Shown here piece by piece: positions 37,260 through 47,480 of a DNA stretch of 64,000 nucleotides. Under the pieces are notes generated by a model. The model was not told the DNA's origin. It saw nothing but the letters and a program-made list of their open reading frames with translations, and made no database searches. The stretch is from assembly GCA_958298945.1 (NCBI GenBank), contig OY282610.1, forward strand, positions 26,064,233 through 26,128,232. Reading direction: 5' to 3'. The first letter of the stretch is position 1, and each line of letters starts with the position of its first letter. Both the position numbers and the translations under genes were made by a program. The DNA comes from Atherix ibis. Taxonomy: Eukaryota > Arthropoda > Insecta > Diptera > Athericidae.

Positions 37260-38160
37260 TTTTTTTCCGAGTTTCGGTTTTGGCTTCGATAATATGTGTT
37301 GCGTGAGCTTACGATTTCGGCGGTTTTCGTCTTCGATTCTGATTTCGGCGGTTTTCGTCTTCGGTTCTGATTTCGATCTGATCGGCCGTTTTGACTGATG
37401 CTCGTACACTATTCGCACGTGCCAAATCGGCTATATTCGTTCTTATTCGTTGTGTTTTGAATTTGCCATTTTCCAATATGAAAAATTGCTTTCGTTAAAT
37501 TTTGCGATTTTCAATTTTCACCATAATCCGTGGCTTTGGTTTTAGTTTCTTTCGCTTCATTTTTGTTTTGTTTACATAATTTTATTTTCGTTTTGTGTAC
37601 AATATATTTTCGGAAATGTAATGATTATCACCTATGGCGATATATTATATGAGTTTTTACTTTTGGTGTTGGTTAATATATATTTTTGAAATTTATTTAT
37701 AATAAAAATAAAGGAGAGACTTTTAATTTTTGCATGTGCGTTAACTGTAAGGGAAAGAGTTTTTTGATTTTACGATTTGTGTTTGTTCGGTTCTGTTCTG
37801 TTTACATTTATCACATTATAAATCCGGTTAGTGAGAAAAACCATTACGACTAGAATGAACGATTGGACAAACCAACGGATGACTATGATAGCGGGAAGCC
37901 CGTTCAGACATTTTTCGTATGTTTGACGGACGGGACGGGCTTCCAATCCATCAGTTCCTATTGTTACGCTGCGATAGAAATCGGTTGTATCCAACGCACC
38001 AACAAATGGACATTGGCTAGTGAGGATAGTGTGTTTAGAAATTACAACAAGAAAAAGAAGAAAGAGAAACGGTTCCGTGACAAAAATTGTATGAAAACAT
38101 TAATAAATGAGTTGGTCGATAAAAAAAATTGTTCATAATTTATTTGTGTTCAAAAAGAAA
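37260..38160 (+). promoter_or_regulatory. GC-enriched promoter/leader-like block
   Basis: The segment rises above its AT-rich surroundings. It contains two adjacent 28-bp repeats (37313-37340 and 37341-37368, GATTTCGGCGG followed by TTTTCGTCTTCG) and a hairpin at 37894-37944. It lies 0.7-1.6 kb upstream of the candidate first coding exon at 38889, in the right orientation to be its leader. The open frames on the two strands here (37770-37994 minus, 37863-38138 plus) are unrecognised. Inference only. Confidence 0.3.
37894..37944. other. short hairpin
   Basis: GGAAGCCCGT (37894-37903) pairs perfectly with ACGGGCTTCC (37935-37944). Inside, TCAGACAT (37904-37911) pairs with ATGTTTGA (37919-37926) with one wobble. 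An 8-nt bulge sits on the 3' side. Total stem 18 bp. Confidence 0.5.
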
Positions 38161-38888
38161 AAAAAAACAAGTGAAGAAAAATAAATAGTCCTCTTTCGTT
38201 TTCTTTTTTTTTGAATGATAAAATATAATCTGTAAATTGGATTTTTTATTTCCATATTGACGAAGAAACAAATTAATTCATTTTCAGTGACAATCATTCT
38301 TAACTATACCTTGGTGATAAATTATAAAAAAATAAATAATTTTATAATATACAATATATATATAACAAATGAACAAATACAAAAAAAAAAACAATAAACA
38401 AACAAACAAAAAAGAAAAATCTAAAACATCAGAAAGAAAATATTGTTTATTCGAATTGTGAAATATTTACTTTGTTATGTTTAATATGTTCTAATGCGAT
38501 TTATGAATGAGAGAAAAAAAAAACGTTATAGAAAAAAGCTTCAAATAAGCTTAAATGAAAAAGAAAAAAAACAATTGACAAATACATATACGTGTATGTA
38601 TAAGCTAACAGGATTTTAAATATATTGACAAAAAAAAAGAAAAAACAAATAAAATAGAAAATGTTTAAATATAAAAAAGAAATAAAACGACAAAGCTAAC
38701 GAAGGAAGAACGGTTTGAACGAAACAAAAAAAAAACCAAAACATAATCAACAGCTCTTTACGCCATATGCATATGAGTGGTTATGTCCATATATGGTATG
38801 TATGCATTTATTGCAACAAAAATAGTCATAGAAAAGGAAAAGATAATAAAAATCTATCAATTAATGCAACTACTATAAAATAATCAAA

Positions 38889-39015
38889 ATGCATAAGTCT
38901 AATCTATATGCACGCAATCGTTTGCTTAATATTGATGATACGAATTTTTTGAGGCCATCGTTTTGGGACATTCACAGATCGAGTTCGGAATATTATAATG
39001 GGAAAAAATTTGGTG
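38889..39015 (+). CDS. candidate first coding exon of an unrecognised gene
   Basis: The ATG opens a 42-codon frame (begins MHKSNLYARNRLL, includes FLRPSFWDIHRSSSEYY) of ordinary amino acid composition, ending at a good donor, G|GTACGT, in phase 1. The next candidate exon (40795-40963) has an acceptor in the matching phase. I do not recognise the protein. Upstream is a GC-enriched leader-like block. Only two exons can be joined with any confidence, so the product is unknown. Confidence 0.4.
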
Positions 39016-39120
39016 GTACGTATTTATTTTGGTTTTAATAATAATAAAATTTGTTAGAAGAAAGTCGAACATCAAAAATTTGGAGTTTTCAAGAAATTAG
39101 CTTATTACTTTACGTGACTG

Positions 39121-39276
39121 CATCTACTATATATTGATTTTAGTAAGGCTTTTGACAAAATATCTCACTCAGTTATTTTATTAAAGCTTAAGAAATTGGG
39201 CTTTCCTTCAATACTTATTGATTGGTTTGGATGCTTTGTAACAGATAGAACTTACTATATATCATTCCGTGAGTAA
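39121..39276 (+). pseudogene. non-LTR retrotransposon reverse transcriptase fragment
   Basis: One frame reads YIDFSKAFDKISHSVILLKL, then KKLGFPSILIDWF and TDRTYYISF before a TAA at 39274. (L)DFSKAFDxxxH is the second conserved block of jockey/LINE-type reverse transcriptases. The continuation (GVPQGSxLGPLLF block) has turned into the tandem repeat that follows. Dead 5'-truncated copy, in the putative intron between 39015 and 40795. Confidence 0.75.
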
Positions 39277-39309
39277 CTACATCGAAAGGCATAAAATTTT
39301 TATCTTGGT

Positions 39310-40010
39310 CCCTTACTTTACATTAGGAGCTTTAATGATGGTGCTACTCAGGGTAGCCATCTAAGTTCCTTATTTTACATCAAGAGCTTTAATGACAGTC
39401 TTACTCAGGATAGCCATCTTTGTCCCTTACTTTACATCAAGAGCTTTAATGACGGTGTTACCCAGGATAGCCATCTTAGTCCCTTATTTTATATCAAGAG
39501 CTTTAATGACAGAGTTACTCAGGGTAGCCATCTTTGTGCATTACTTTTCAGAAATAGCTTAATGATGGTGTTGCTCATGGTAGTCATCTAAGTTACTTAT
39601 TTTACAGCAAGAGCTTTACAGGCGGTTTTACTTAGGGTAGCCATTTTAGTCCCTTACTTTACATCAAGAGCTTTAATGACGGTTTTACTCAAGGTAGCCA
39701 CCTTTGTACCTTCCTCACAGCAATCGCTTTAATGATGGTGTTACTAGAGGTAGACATCTTTGTTCCTTACTTTACATTAGGAGCTTTAATGATAGTGTTA
39801 CTCAGGGAAGCCATCTTGGTCCCTTACTTTACATTAAGAGCTTTAATGATGGTGTTACTGACGGTAGCCATATTTGTTCCTTACTTTACAGTAAGAGCTT
39901 TACAGATGGTATTACTTAGGGTAGCCATCTTTGTCCCTTACTTTACATCAACAGCTTAATTGATGGTATTACTTAGGGTAGCCATCTTGGTGCTTTACTT
40001 TACATTTCCA
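39310..40010 (+). repeat. 57-bp tandem repeat made from an RT motif, about 12 copies
   Basis: The unit GCTTTAATGATGGTGTTACT + CAGGGTAGCCATCTTTGTCC + CTTACTTTACATCAAGA repeats with 5-15% divergence from about 39330 to 39990 (starts near 39330, 39387, 39444, 39501 and on). It is 57 bp, or 19 codons, so frame is kept; one frame reads FNDGVTQGSHLGPLLYIKS over and over. VTQGSHLGPLLY is the reverse transcriptase GVPQGSxLGPLLF block. Not CRISPR: there are no unique spacers. Confidence 0.85.
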
Positions 40011-40794
40011 AAAGTAGTTCGGTTTTTGGTTTTGTAAAGAGTTGGGCAAGAGAACTCACAATTACAAATACCACGGCACGACATACATATATTTCTCCTT
40101 AGTTAGAGGAATTTTAGAAAACGCAGCTCTAGTTCTTGCATTGAAATATTTTCATTGGCTGCATCGCCTAAAATCTCTAACGTTGAAAGATCGGCTTTAA
40201 ATTTACTGAAGATTAAATTTGTCTGGTTTATTTTGCCTGGGAAGAATTCAAAGGATACGACGATAAAGGAACCGATCAACCATTTGTAAGGTTTTTTTGA
40301 CGAAAAAAAAATCATTTTCTTAATTTGATGATAATTAAGGTATAAAATATATTTTTTTTCTCCATATATTTAAGCTCAAAAGTTGTATAGTTATTTAAAA
40401 AAAAACAAATTTATTATTTAATTTAGCTTCCCCCCTAAAATCAAATGTCTCGAAGACTTTTGGCCTGCAGTTTATACTTAAAAATAAGCTGTTGTCCACT
40501 TGTGTTCATAATTAATGTATTAATCGTTATAAAAAGCTTCATTATCGATTATCCTATCATCAAAATCGTCTTTTTGAGAAAAAAAAACCCGTCCTCTGTT
40601 ACTTCCTCTCATAAACATTCATTGACGTTTAAAAAGAAATTGTTAAATTGACGTTAAAATGATTGATGAGAATTATTATAATTAATTATAATTTCTGATT
40701 ACGTTTTTAATCAAGAAATTTTGATTTTAATGCTAATAATTATCATAAAAAAATATTAATATTATAACCAACATTTTATTGTTGATTATTTAAG

Positions 40795-40963
40795 TGTGTG
40801 CCGATGAAGAGCCAGCTTATTTATGTAAAGCGATCAAATCGATTCGTCCACGATGCGATACCGATCCTGGCGCGTTAAAAAAGCCTCCTCGGATCGGGGC
40901 CCTAAATTCGTTAGTGAAGGGAACTTTGAGCATAACAACAGGACAGTTTGGATCATCATTGGA
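40795..40963 (+). CDS. candidate second coding exon; two open frames
   Basis: The exon is flanked by a plausible acceptor (GATTATTTAAG) and a perfect donor (GGA|GTAAGT), and enters in phase 1 to match the exon ending at 39015. That frame reads ADEEPAYLCKAIKSIRPR, then KKPPRIGALNSLVKG and leaves in phase 2; I do not recognise it. A second frame from ATG 40853 runs past the donor to 41086. It encodes basic residues, SSDRGPKFVSEG, then a hydrophobic segment starting RTVWIIIGVSSF. Its layout (S-x-G-x-K-[FY], R-x-x-W, membrane segment) faintly resembles the N-terminus of DEG/ENaC (pickpocket) channels, with Arg where the family has His before Gly. The two readings exclude each other. Confidence 0.35.
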
Positions 40964-41313
40964 GTAAGTAGTTTTTGTATAGCCGCTATTTTACTGCATG
41001 CACTTACACTCGTAGAGCAAATGTATTTCGATATAAATACACTCGAAAATTTCAGAGCCTTGTCGAGGGTAATCATTTTAATTTAGTTAACCAAAAATAT
41101 CATAAAAAATCAATTAATATTTTCATTTATTATTGAATATTATATTAATCATAAAATAATAAAGTACACATTTTTAATAATGTGTCGATTTTGGTAGTTT
41201 GTGGAAATGTTTGCTTATAAAAAGCTTTTGGTTTTTACCTTCAAATACACTGAATTAAAAATTAGTCATTTTAGGCTTTTTTCTTTTGGTTTCTTGACTT
41301 TAATGGCTACAGC

Positions 41314-42560
41314 GCCATAATGTGTCGCTGTAATATTTTGTCAAACTAAGTACAAATCAAGAAACCAAAAGAAAAAAAAAATTGTTTCCATTTCGACTAA
41401 TATTTTTAAATAAATTTAATTTCTCATAATATTAAAAAAATAAAAATTGAAGACTCTGCCATTTAATTGAAATTTGACGAAATTCAAAAAACTAACGCAC
41501 ATTCGTCAACTTTCAAAATTCTTTCTTTAAAATTCGTAATCATTTAAAATTTCGTTATTTTCTTGGCCGAATTGTGACTATTTTGTTTATTTTTTAACGA
41601 GTGGGGTTATCCATTTTGCAGTTTAGAAACTTTGGCCCCGTTATTCGACAGCTGTCAAGAATATATGCTGTCCAATATGGCGCTTATCTGGTTTTATATT
41701 TGCCATTTTACGTTGTGGACTTTTAAGCTTAAAATTGCGCAGAAAACGAGAGCTTTGGATGCTGATTTCAGGGACAAGAATTATTTCTCGCTTGATGGAT
41801 ATCTTGATAAGCAAAATTGTCACGTGTGTGGCTCTGAAAATCCTTAAGTGACAGTTGGAGAAACTATTGTATTCGTGAAAAGTGATTGTGTTGTATGCTT
41901 TTTGGTCTGTAGGTGCCATTGGGTCATGTTTTTTGTTATCAAGAAGACGGCTAGCGTTGATTCGGAGAATTTTTAATGAACCACATATGGTTAAAATAAG
42001 ACAGCACCACAAGCCACACAATACAACAAATTGTGGCTTTATTGCACCAAAAGTTCTTATAACGCCTAATTTCTTCAGCGATAATGCTCATTAATCGCTT
42101 GATGGATACAACAATAAGCAAGATTGTCATATGTGTAGCTCTCAAAACCCACAAGTGACTATAGGGAAGACATTATATCTGCAAAAAGTACCTTTTCGGT
42201 ATGCATTTTACTCTGTAGGTGTCATTGAGTCGTATTTGTATGAAATGATGAAGCAGAGACCGTTTACGTCCATTCTGAGCGCTATGGCCGTATTGAAAAC
42301 CGACTTCTTTAAGCCTGAACTCCATGATTATAATCTGAACCATATGTGGTTTCCTTAATAAAGGCGCCACAACTCACATAAGACGATAACTTTTTGGAGA
42401 TTTGACGCCATTGGACTTTTAGTTGTAAGGATTTAGACTTTAGACCATTTAAAAGCTAACAACACTGAAGTAATTGCCAAATTACAATCCAAAATGTGCG
42501 ACAAAGTCATCGAAAATTATCTGAAAAGTATTGAGTCCTCCAAGAAGTGTCATTATAGCC
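41314..42560 (+). pseudogene. DD41D-like transposon relic, copy B
   Basis: Closely related to copy A: the noncoding lead (41314-41640) and the DFRDKNYFSLDGYLDKQNCHV block align over several hundred bases. After GSENP there is a segment absent from A, then KIRQHHKPHNTT followed by a second start of the same block (SDNAH, stop, SLDGYNNKQDCHMCSSQNP), as in A. The C-terminus is kept near 42440-42560, with EVIAKLQSKMCDKVIENYL, the family's Ile-Gln-x-x-x-Cys-x-Lys-Val-Ile-Glu-Asn motif. Many stops. Nonfunctional. Confidence 0.75.
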
Positions 42561-42939
42561 ATTTGAATGATATTATCTTTGATGCATTATGGCATGAGCA
42601 CACCTAACTTTATCACACGCTATCTTTATTACTCAAATCTTCGTTTCTCAAATTATCATCTTAAAACTAGTTTTTTCCATCACTTACTCGAAAAGAAATT
42701 CGTCCTCCCGTTCCTTAATGATCTCTGCATTGGAAAGGGACCATCCACTGTTTCTCTTAATTTTCAAGAGTTCCCGGCTACCAACCAGTATGATATTAAG
42801 GTTCGCTAAAAGCCTCAATATTATTTTTATCTGAGTTGGGGTTATTCACCACAAATGGTCTAATAGGTCGAAGTAGTTTTGAGACTATGTGCTCCATCCT
42901 TAAATTATTATTATTATTAACTGTATTTTCTAATTTGAC

Positions 42940-43230
42940 GCTATTGGATTATTTCTTATAGTGCTATGCAAAAGATCATGTTTACGCAGAAAACTCTAAA
43001 ACTCAAGAGCTTTTATAAACCAATATACCTTAAGTAAAAACCGCATTACAGTTCAACAAAAATTAAATCAACAGGCCCAAAGCCTGCATGAGGTATCATG
43101 GCGGCTAGGAATTGCATAATGACTAGGTTCAAAAAATATACTTTACTTTCCGAAGCACAAATTTTTTATAAATATTTTCAAATACGAAAACTGTGAATGT
43201 CTTCATTTCAATTATAACAATTTTATAGCA
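42940..43230 (+). pseudogene. 3' fragment of the same transposon family (TLLDYFL block plus tail)
   Basis: A frame reads TLLDYFL, stop, CYAKDHVYAEN, matching the CDLTPLDxFLWGYAKDxVYAD region that holds the third catalytic Asp. The following about 200 bp (GAGCTTTTATAAACCAATAT... through AATACGAAAACTGTGAATGT) is shared with 48930-49060. It leads directly into the 86-bp satellite. Confidence 0.65.
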
Positions 43231-43865
43231 GTTTTTTCAAGTTTAAATTGTATTTTTTTACCATCTTCCAGTAGTTTTTTTTTTTTTAAGTTGACTTTTA
43301 ATTTTTACAATTTTCTAGCAGTTTTTCAAGTTGACTTTCAATTTTTACAAATTTCTGGCAGGTTTTTCACGTTGATATTGTACTTTTTTATCATTTTCCA
43401 GCAGTTTTTTTTCAAGTTGATTTTTAATTTTTAACAGTTTTCTGGCAGTTTTTTCACGTTGAAATTTTACTTTTTTACCATTTTCCAGCAGTTTTTTTTT
43501 CAAGTCGACTTTTTATTTTAACAATTTTCTAGCAGTTTTTTCACGGTGAAATTGTACTTTTTAACCATTTTGCAACAGTTTTTTTCGAGTTGGCTTTTAA
43601 TTTTTACCATTTTCTGGCAGTTTTTTCACGTTGAAATTATACTTTTTTACCATTTTCCAGCAGTTTTTTTTTTCAATTTGACTTTTTAAAATATTCTAGC
43701 AGTTTTTTCACGGTAAAATTGTACTTTTTTACCATTTTCCAGCAGTTTTTTTTTCAAGTTGACTTTTAATTTTAACAATTTTCTAGCAGTTTTTTCAAGT
43801 TAAAATTGTATTTTTTTTATCATATTCCAGCAGTTTTTTTTCAACTTGACTTTTAATTTTTTAAC
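43230..43865 (+). repeat. 86-bp satellite, array 1
   Basis: Units of about 43 bp, built on (T)nCAAGTTGA...TTTTCYAGCAG, alternate in two versions to give an 86-bp dimer (CCAGCAG at 43399, 43485 and 43657). About seven dimers. Same family as array 2 at 49055-50345. It starts immediately after a transposon 3' fragment. Confidence 0.9.
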
Positions 43866-44480
43866 TTTATTTTCCAATGCACAAATACGACAACCCCTTA
43901 TCTCTATACCACAGCGTCACATTTCTATTATTCCAACCAATCGATCGCAGCGCTCCACAAGATTATAGCGTCTAATGAACTAATTAATTTGTTCGCATCT
44001 CAGCAGTTGATTAGTTAAAAGAAGAAACAGAAAAACCAATTTAAATTGAACTTAAAATTGCCTTTAATAAATATTATTGAGTAATTACAATTCAAACAAT
44101 TTCAATTCTCAATGGGGGATGGCAATGACTTAGAGTGTAATTAACTTAGTTAAGATATAAATTTTCAAGGAACGTAAACATTCTAAAATACGTTTGTACG
44201 GATAGCTAGCCACCTGCTAACTGAATAAAAAATAAAATTAAAAGAGAATAAAAATAAAATGAATTCCGTTTTAAAATTGGCTGACTAAACCAAATATCGG
44301 AAATGAAAATATTGACCAATAAAAATGTAACAATTTGCATAGCTTACACGATTACGTATTGCCAATTAAAAATAAAACAAATTAACTAAAATTAATCGTA
44401 ACGATTTATAAAAGGACCAAAAAAAAACAAAAACGAAATAATTTCAAATTATTTGAATTACCATTAAATTTTTTTAGAAC
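43866..44480. other. AT-rich intergenic DNA
   Basis: Starts with sequence resembling the end of the transposon family (CCAATGCACAAATACG). No gene recognised. Confidence 0.4.
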
Positions 44481-44483
44481 AAA

Positions 44484-44640
44484 TTGCACGAGTATCTGTG
44501 GCCGGATATTTTTGGGTTGAAACGTTTACCAAATCGTTTGGCGCGTCTTTACCTCCATTAGCACGTGTCCACCTTGAATCGTTTATGCAAATATTCGAGC
44601 ATATTTGTGGGTGTGTCTTCCGGGCATGAATGTGTTAGGA
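44484..44640 (+). other. GC-enriched islet with an acceptor-like edge, unrecognised
   Basis: After AAATTTTTTTAG the sequence becomes balanced in composition and open in two plus frames (48 codons from QIARVSVAGYFWVETF; 27 codons from NKLHEYLWPDIFGLKRL). If spliced from the exon ending at 40963 in phase 2 it would use the third frame and stop after about 14 codons. It may be a coding 3' exon or old transposon sequence. Confidence 0.25.
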
Positions 44641-45109
44641 AAAAAAATTCTCTTTTAGATATAGAAAAAAAAGATAATAAATTAGAATATTTTCAAAAAT
44701 AGTTCGCGTACAATTCACGTGCTTCAAAGCAGAAATGCGTATGTGAGTGGGTGGGTGATAATGTCGAATTCGGAATGAGTGGTTGCAAAAAATGTTCCGT
44801 CTCAAAAGGAGGCCGTTTTTCTATCATATTGTGACACTAATGTGTGGTAGTTTGTGTTATTTGTTTTTATTGAAGGTATTTTAGTATATGTTAGAGACCA
44901 CTTTATGGCGCCACGACCGTGAGGACATTTTTCGTGTGGGAAGTTGTAACAGGTCTACCTTTGTTTTCCAGTATGATTGAAATTGGCTATATTAACATAT
45001 TTGTTGTTCAGTTTTTTGGCAAGTTCACAGAAGAAGGTTTACCATTTATTATAATGTCGTCCATTTAGCCCGAAAATCGCATTAAATAATTCAAATCAAT
45101 TATATTGTT

Positions 45110-45580
45110 GGTCGCAATGATCGTTAATTTGAGGTTGCAAATTAATTTGAGTCGGTTTCACGACGTTCTCAACAATTGGGCGTGTCTACAATTGAGAATT
45201 TTTTCCAAGGTTTTAGCTCTGAAGCTTTTTAAGGTCCAGTTGGTGTAAGACCTTTTTCTTATTTTCAACGTTAAAATTTCGCTGATTAGATAATTGAACG
45301 TTATTCAGAAAAAAATCATCATCTTGGATGAAGCTCATCTTCGCTTAGAGCCGGATCGATGATTGGTCCGTATTTTTTCGAAAATGAGGCTGGGGCTGCA
45401 GGTACTGTCAGTGGAGTGTACTTCAGAGACATGTTTAGCAATTTCTATAATGTCGACAAGTTGTGGTTGCAACAGAACGGCGCTACGTGCCCCACTTTCC
45501 AATAAAGAATCGATTTATTGACGTCTAATTTTGCGAAGAGTTGATGATCATGCGATTTAACGTCGTTGTTGGAGCTACGT
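45110..45580 (+). pseudogene. DD41D-like transposase relic, copy D (internal deletion)
   Basis: Pieces in order: SRRSQQLG (helix-turn-helix region, RRSQQLGISRTT in the family), LDEAHLRLEP (first Asp), then after a deletion LVRIFFENEAGAAGTVSGVY, FRDMFSNFY and LWLQQNGATCPTFQ. In the last of these the second catalytic Asp of QQDGATCHT is Asn. Stops and shifts are numerous. Copy E (47385) carries a following segment, and the 79-bp minisatellite lies between them. Confidence 0.7.
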
Positions 45581-45599
45581 AAAAGATGGGATTAATGAG

Positions 45600-46299
45600 A
45601 ATAGGGGAGGAGTGATAGTATGTGAGTGATAATGAACAGAGTACCACCGAATAAGTATAAACGATGGTTGTTGGTGTTGCCAAAAAGAAAGGCTTGAATA
45701 AGAGAAGCTTGCCATGTCACCTAACGTAACTCATCACTCCCATTGCTAAGTAGGCTATGTCGAATTCCGTTACGTACTGAGTCTCTCGATGTCTTTCTCT
45801 AAAAGAAGTGGTACTTCCTTATCTGCGGGTATTGGTCTCAATCTCAATTGCCATTTTCATAGCCCACGGCTGCTCTATAAGAAAAGATTCCACAGTGAGT
45901 TAGCAGCAGCATACGTGAATGAAATAAGATGACTTTTTTCCGTTCAGCTGTTCGAAAAAAAAGTTGCACTGCTTTTGCCTCGAACTTGTACAACTTATCG
46001 TGTTCGATAGACGGGAACCTTATTGTCTCGGAACAAGTAATCCTACCGAGCCCGTGAAAGGAGTTGAATCATTCCGAGAACCTCTTCCTAGTATCACACC
46101 AAGAAGTTGAATCTTTCTTGAACTGTTATGTGAGATATTTAACATACAAATTTACATTTATACCAGCACACGTTTTAAAGCTCCGTGAACAAGATCCTGA
46201 TTTTTACAAGAAAATTCATAATGAGTGATGGAACGCATTTTTACAAAGGCGGCTTCGTTAATTAACAGCAAAACTTCTTATGATGATACGAAAATCCAG
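45600..46299. other. intergenic, balanced composition, no gene recognised
   Basis: Sequence of mixed composition between a transposon relic and the minisatellite, probably further decayed transposon. No readable motif found. Confidence 0.35.
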
Positions 46300-47330
46300 A
46301 GGTAATTCACAAACGAGCTTTATATTCTTGCAGAGTGACTGTGAGGAGCGGTGTCTGGGGAAGAGGTGTGATTGGTTCGTATTTGGTTAAAGATGCTTTG
46401 GATCCTCGCAGAGTGTCTGTGTGATGGAGTGTCTGAGCCAGAGGTGTTATTGGTCCAATTTCTTTTGACAACGTTTTGCATCCTCGCAGAGAGACTATGA
46501 AGTGGGGTGACTTGGTTAGAGGTGTTTGGTGCGTAATTTCCTTAAAGACACTTTAGACCTTTGCAGAGTGTCTTGGCCCAGAGGTTGTCGGTGCGTAATT
46601 TCCTTAAAGACGCTTTGGACCCTCATAGAGTGACTGTGAGGTGCGGTGTCTTGGGCAGAGGTGTCATTGGTCTGATCTTCTTTGAGATCACTTCGCATCC
46701 TCGCAGAGTGACTGTGTGATGAGGTGTCTGGGCTAGAGGTGTTTGGCGCGTTATTTCCTTAAAGACGCTTTAGACCTTCGCAGAGTGTCTATATAGTGGT
46801 GTGTCTTGGCCAGAGGTCATTGGTTCGTATTTCTTTGAACACGCTTAACACCCTCGCAGAGTAACTGTGTGATGAGGTATCTGGGCCAGACGTGTTATTG
46901 ATCCGATTTTCTTTGAGAGTGCTTTGAATCATCGCAGAGTGACTGTGACGTGGGGTATCGTGGCCAGAGGTGTTTGATGCGTAATTTTTTAAAAGACGCT
47001 TTAGACCCTCGCAGAGTGTCTACGAGTTGCAATGCCTATTTTGGAGGTGTCATTGGTGCGTAGTAATTTCCTTATAGACGCTTTCCACCCTCGCAGAGTG
47101 TCTGTGTGGTAGGGTGTCTTGGTTAGAGGTGTTATTGTTCAATTTTTCTTTGAGAACGCTTTACATGCTTTCAGAGAGACTGTGAAGTGCAGTATCTTGG
47201 CCAGAGGTGTCATTGGTGCTTAAATTATTTAAAGACGCTTTAGACCCTCGCATTGTGTCTATGATGTGTGATGCCTGGTTCGGAGGTGTCATGAGTCCTT
47301 ATTTTCTTTAAGTATTATTGAGCAATGCTA
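46300..47330 (+). repeat. about 79-bp degenerate minisatellite, 12-13 copies
   Basis: The unit is marked by CGCAGAGTGACTGTG, GGTGTCTGGGCCAGAGGTGT and TTAAAGACGCTTTAGACCCT at a period of 78-80 bp, with 10-25% divergence. It is GC-richer than anything nearby. The one longish frame (46516-46698, minus) is a by-product. Origin unknown. Confidence 0.85.
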
Positions 47331-47384
47331 TCATTGTAACTGGTGGGTAATATAAAAGGACAATAAGTACCTTTTTCATCCGTC

Positions 47385-47480
47385 AATTGAACCAAGATGG
47401 CACCACGTCACATATTGCACCCGATATAATGGATATTCTGCGATCGATGTAATCTGTCCTCAGATTCAACCTTTTCCGAA
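47385..47480 (+). pseudogene. DD41D-like transposase crumb, copy E
   Basis: The frame reads NQDGTTSHIAPDIMDILRS, equivalent to QQDGATCHTAxxTIDLLR with the second catalytic Asp. Short and isolated, downstream of the 79-bp minisatellite. Confidence 0.6.

Noticed and set aside
40834..41076. Minus-strand frame of 80 codons
   Set aside because: It is the shadow of the plus-strand candidate exon; no recognisable content.
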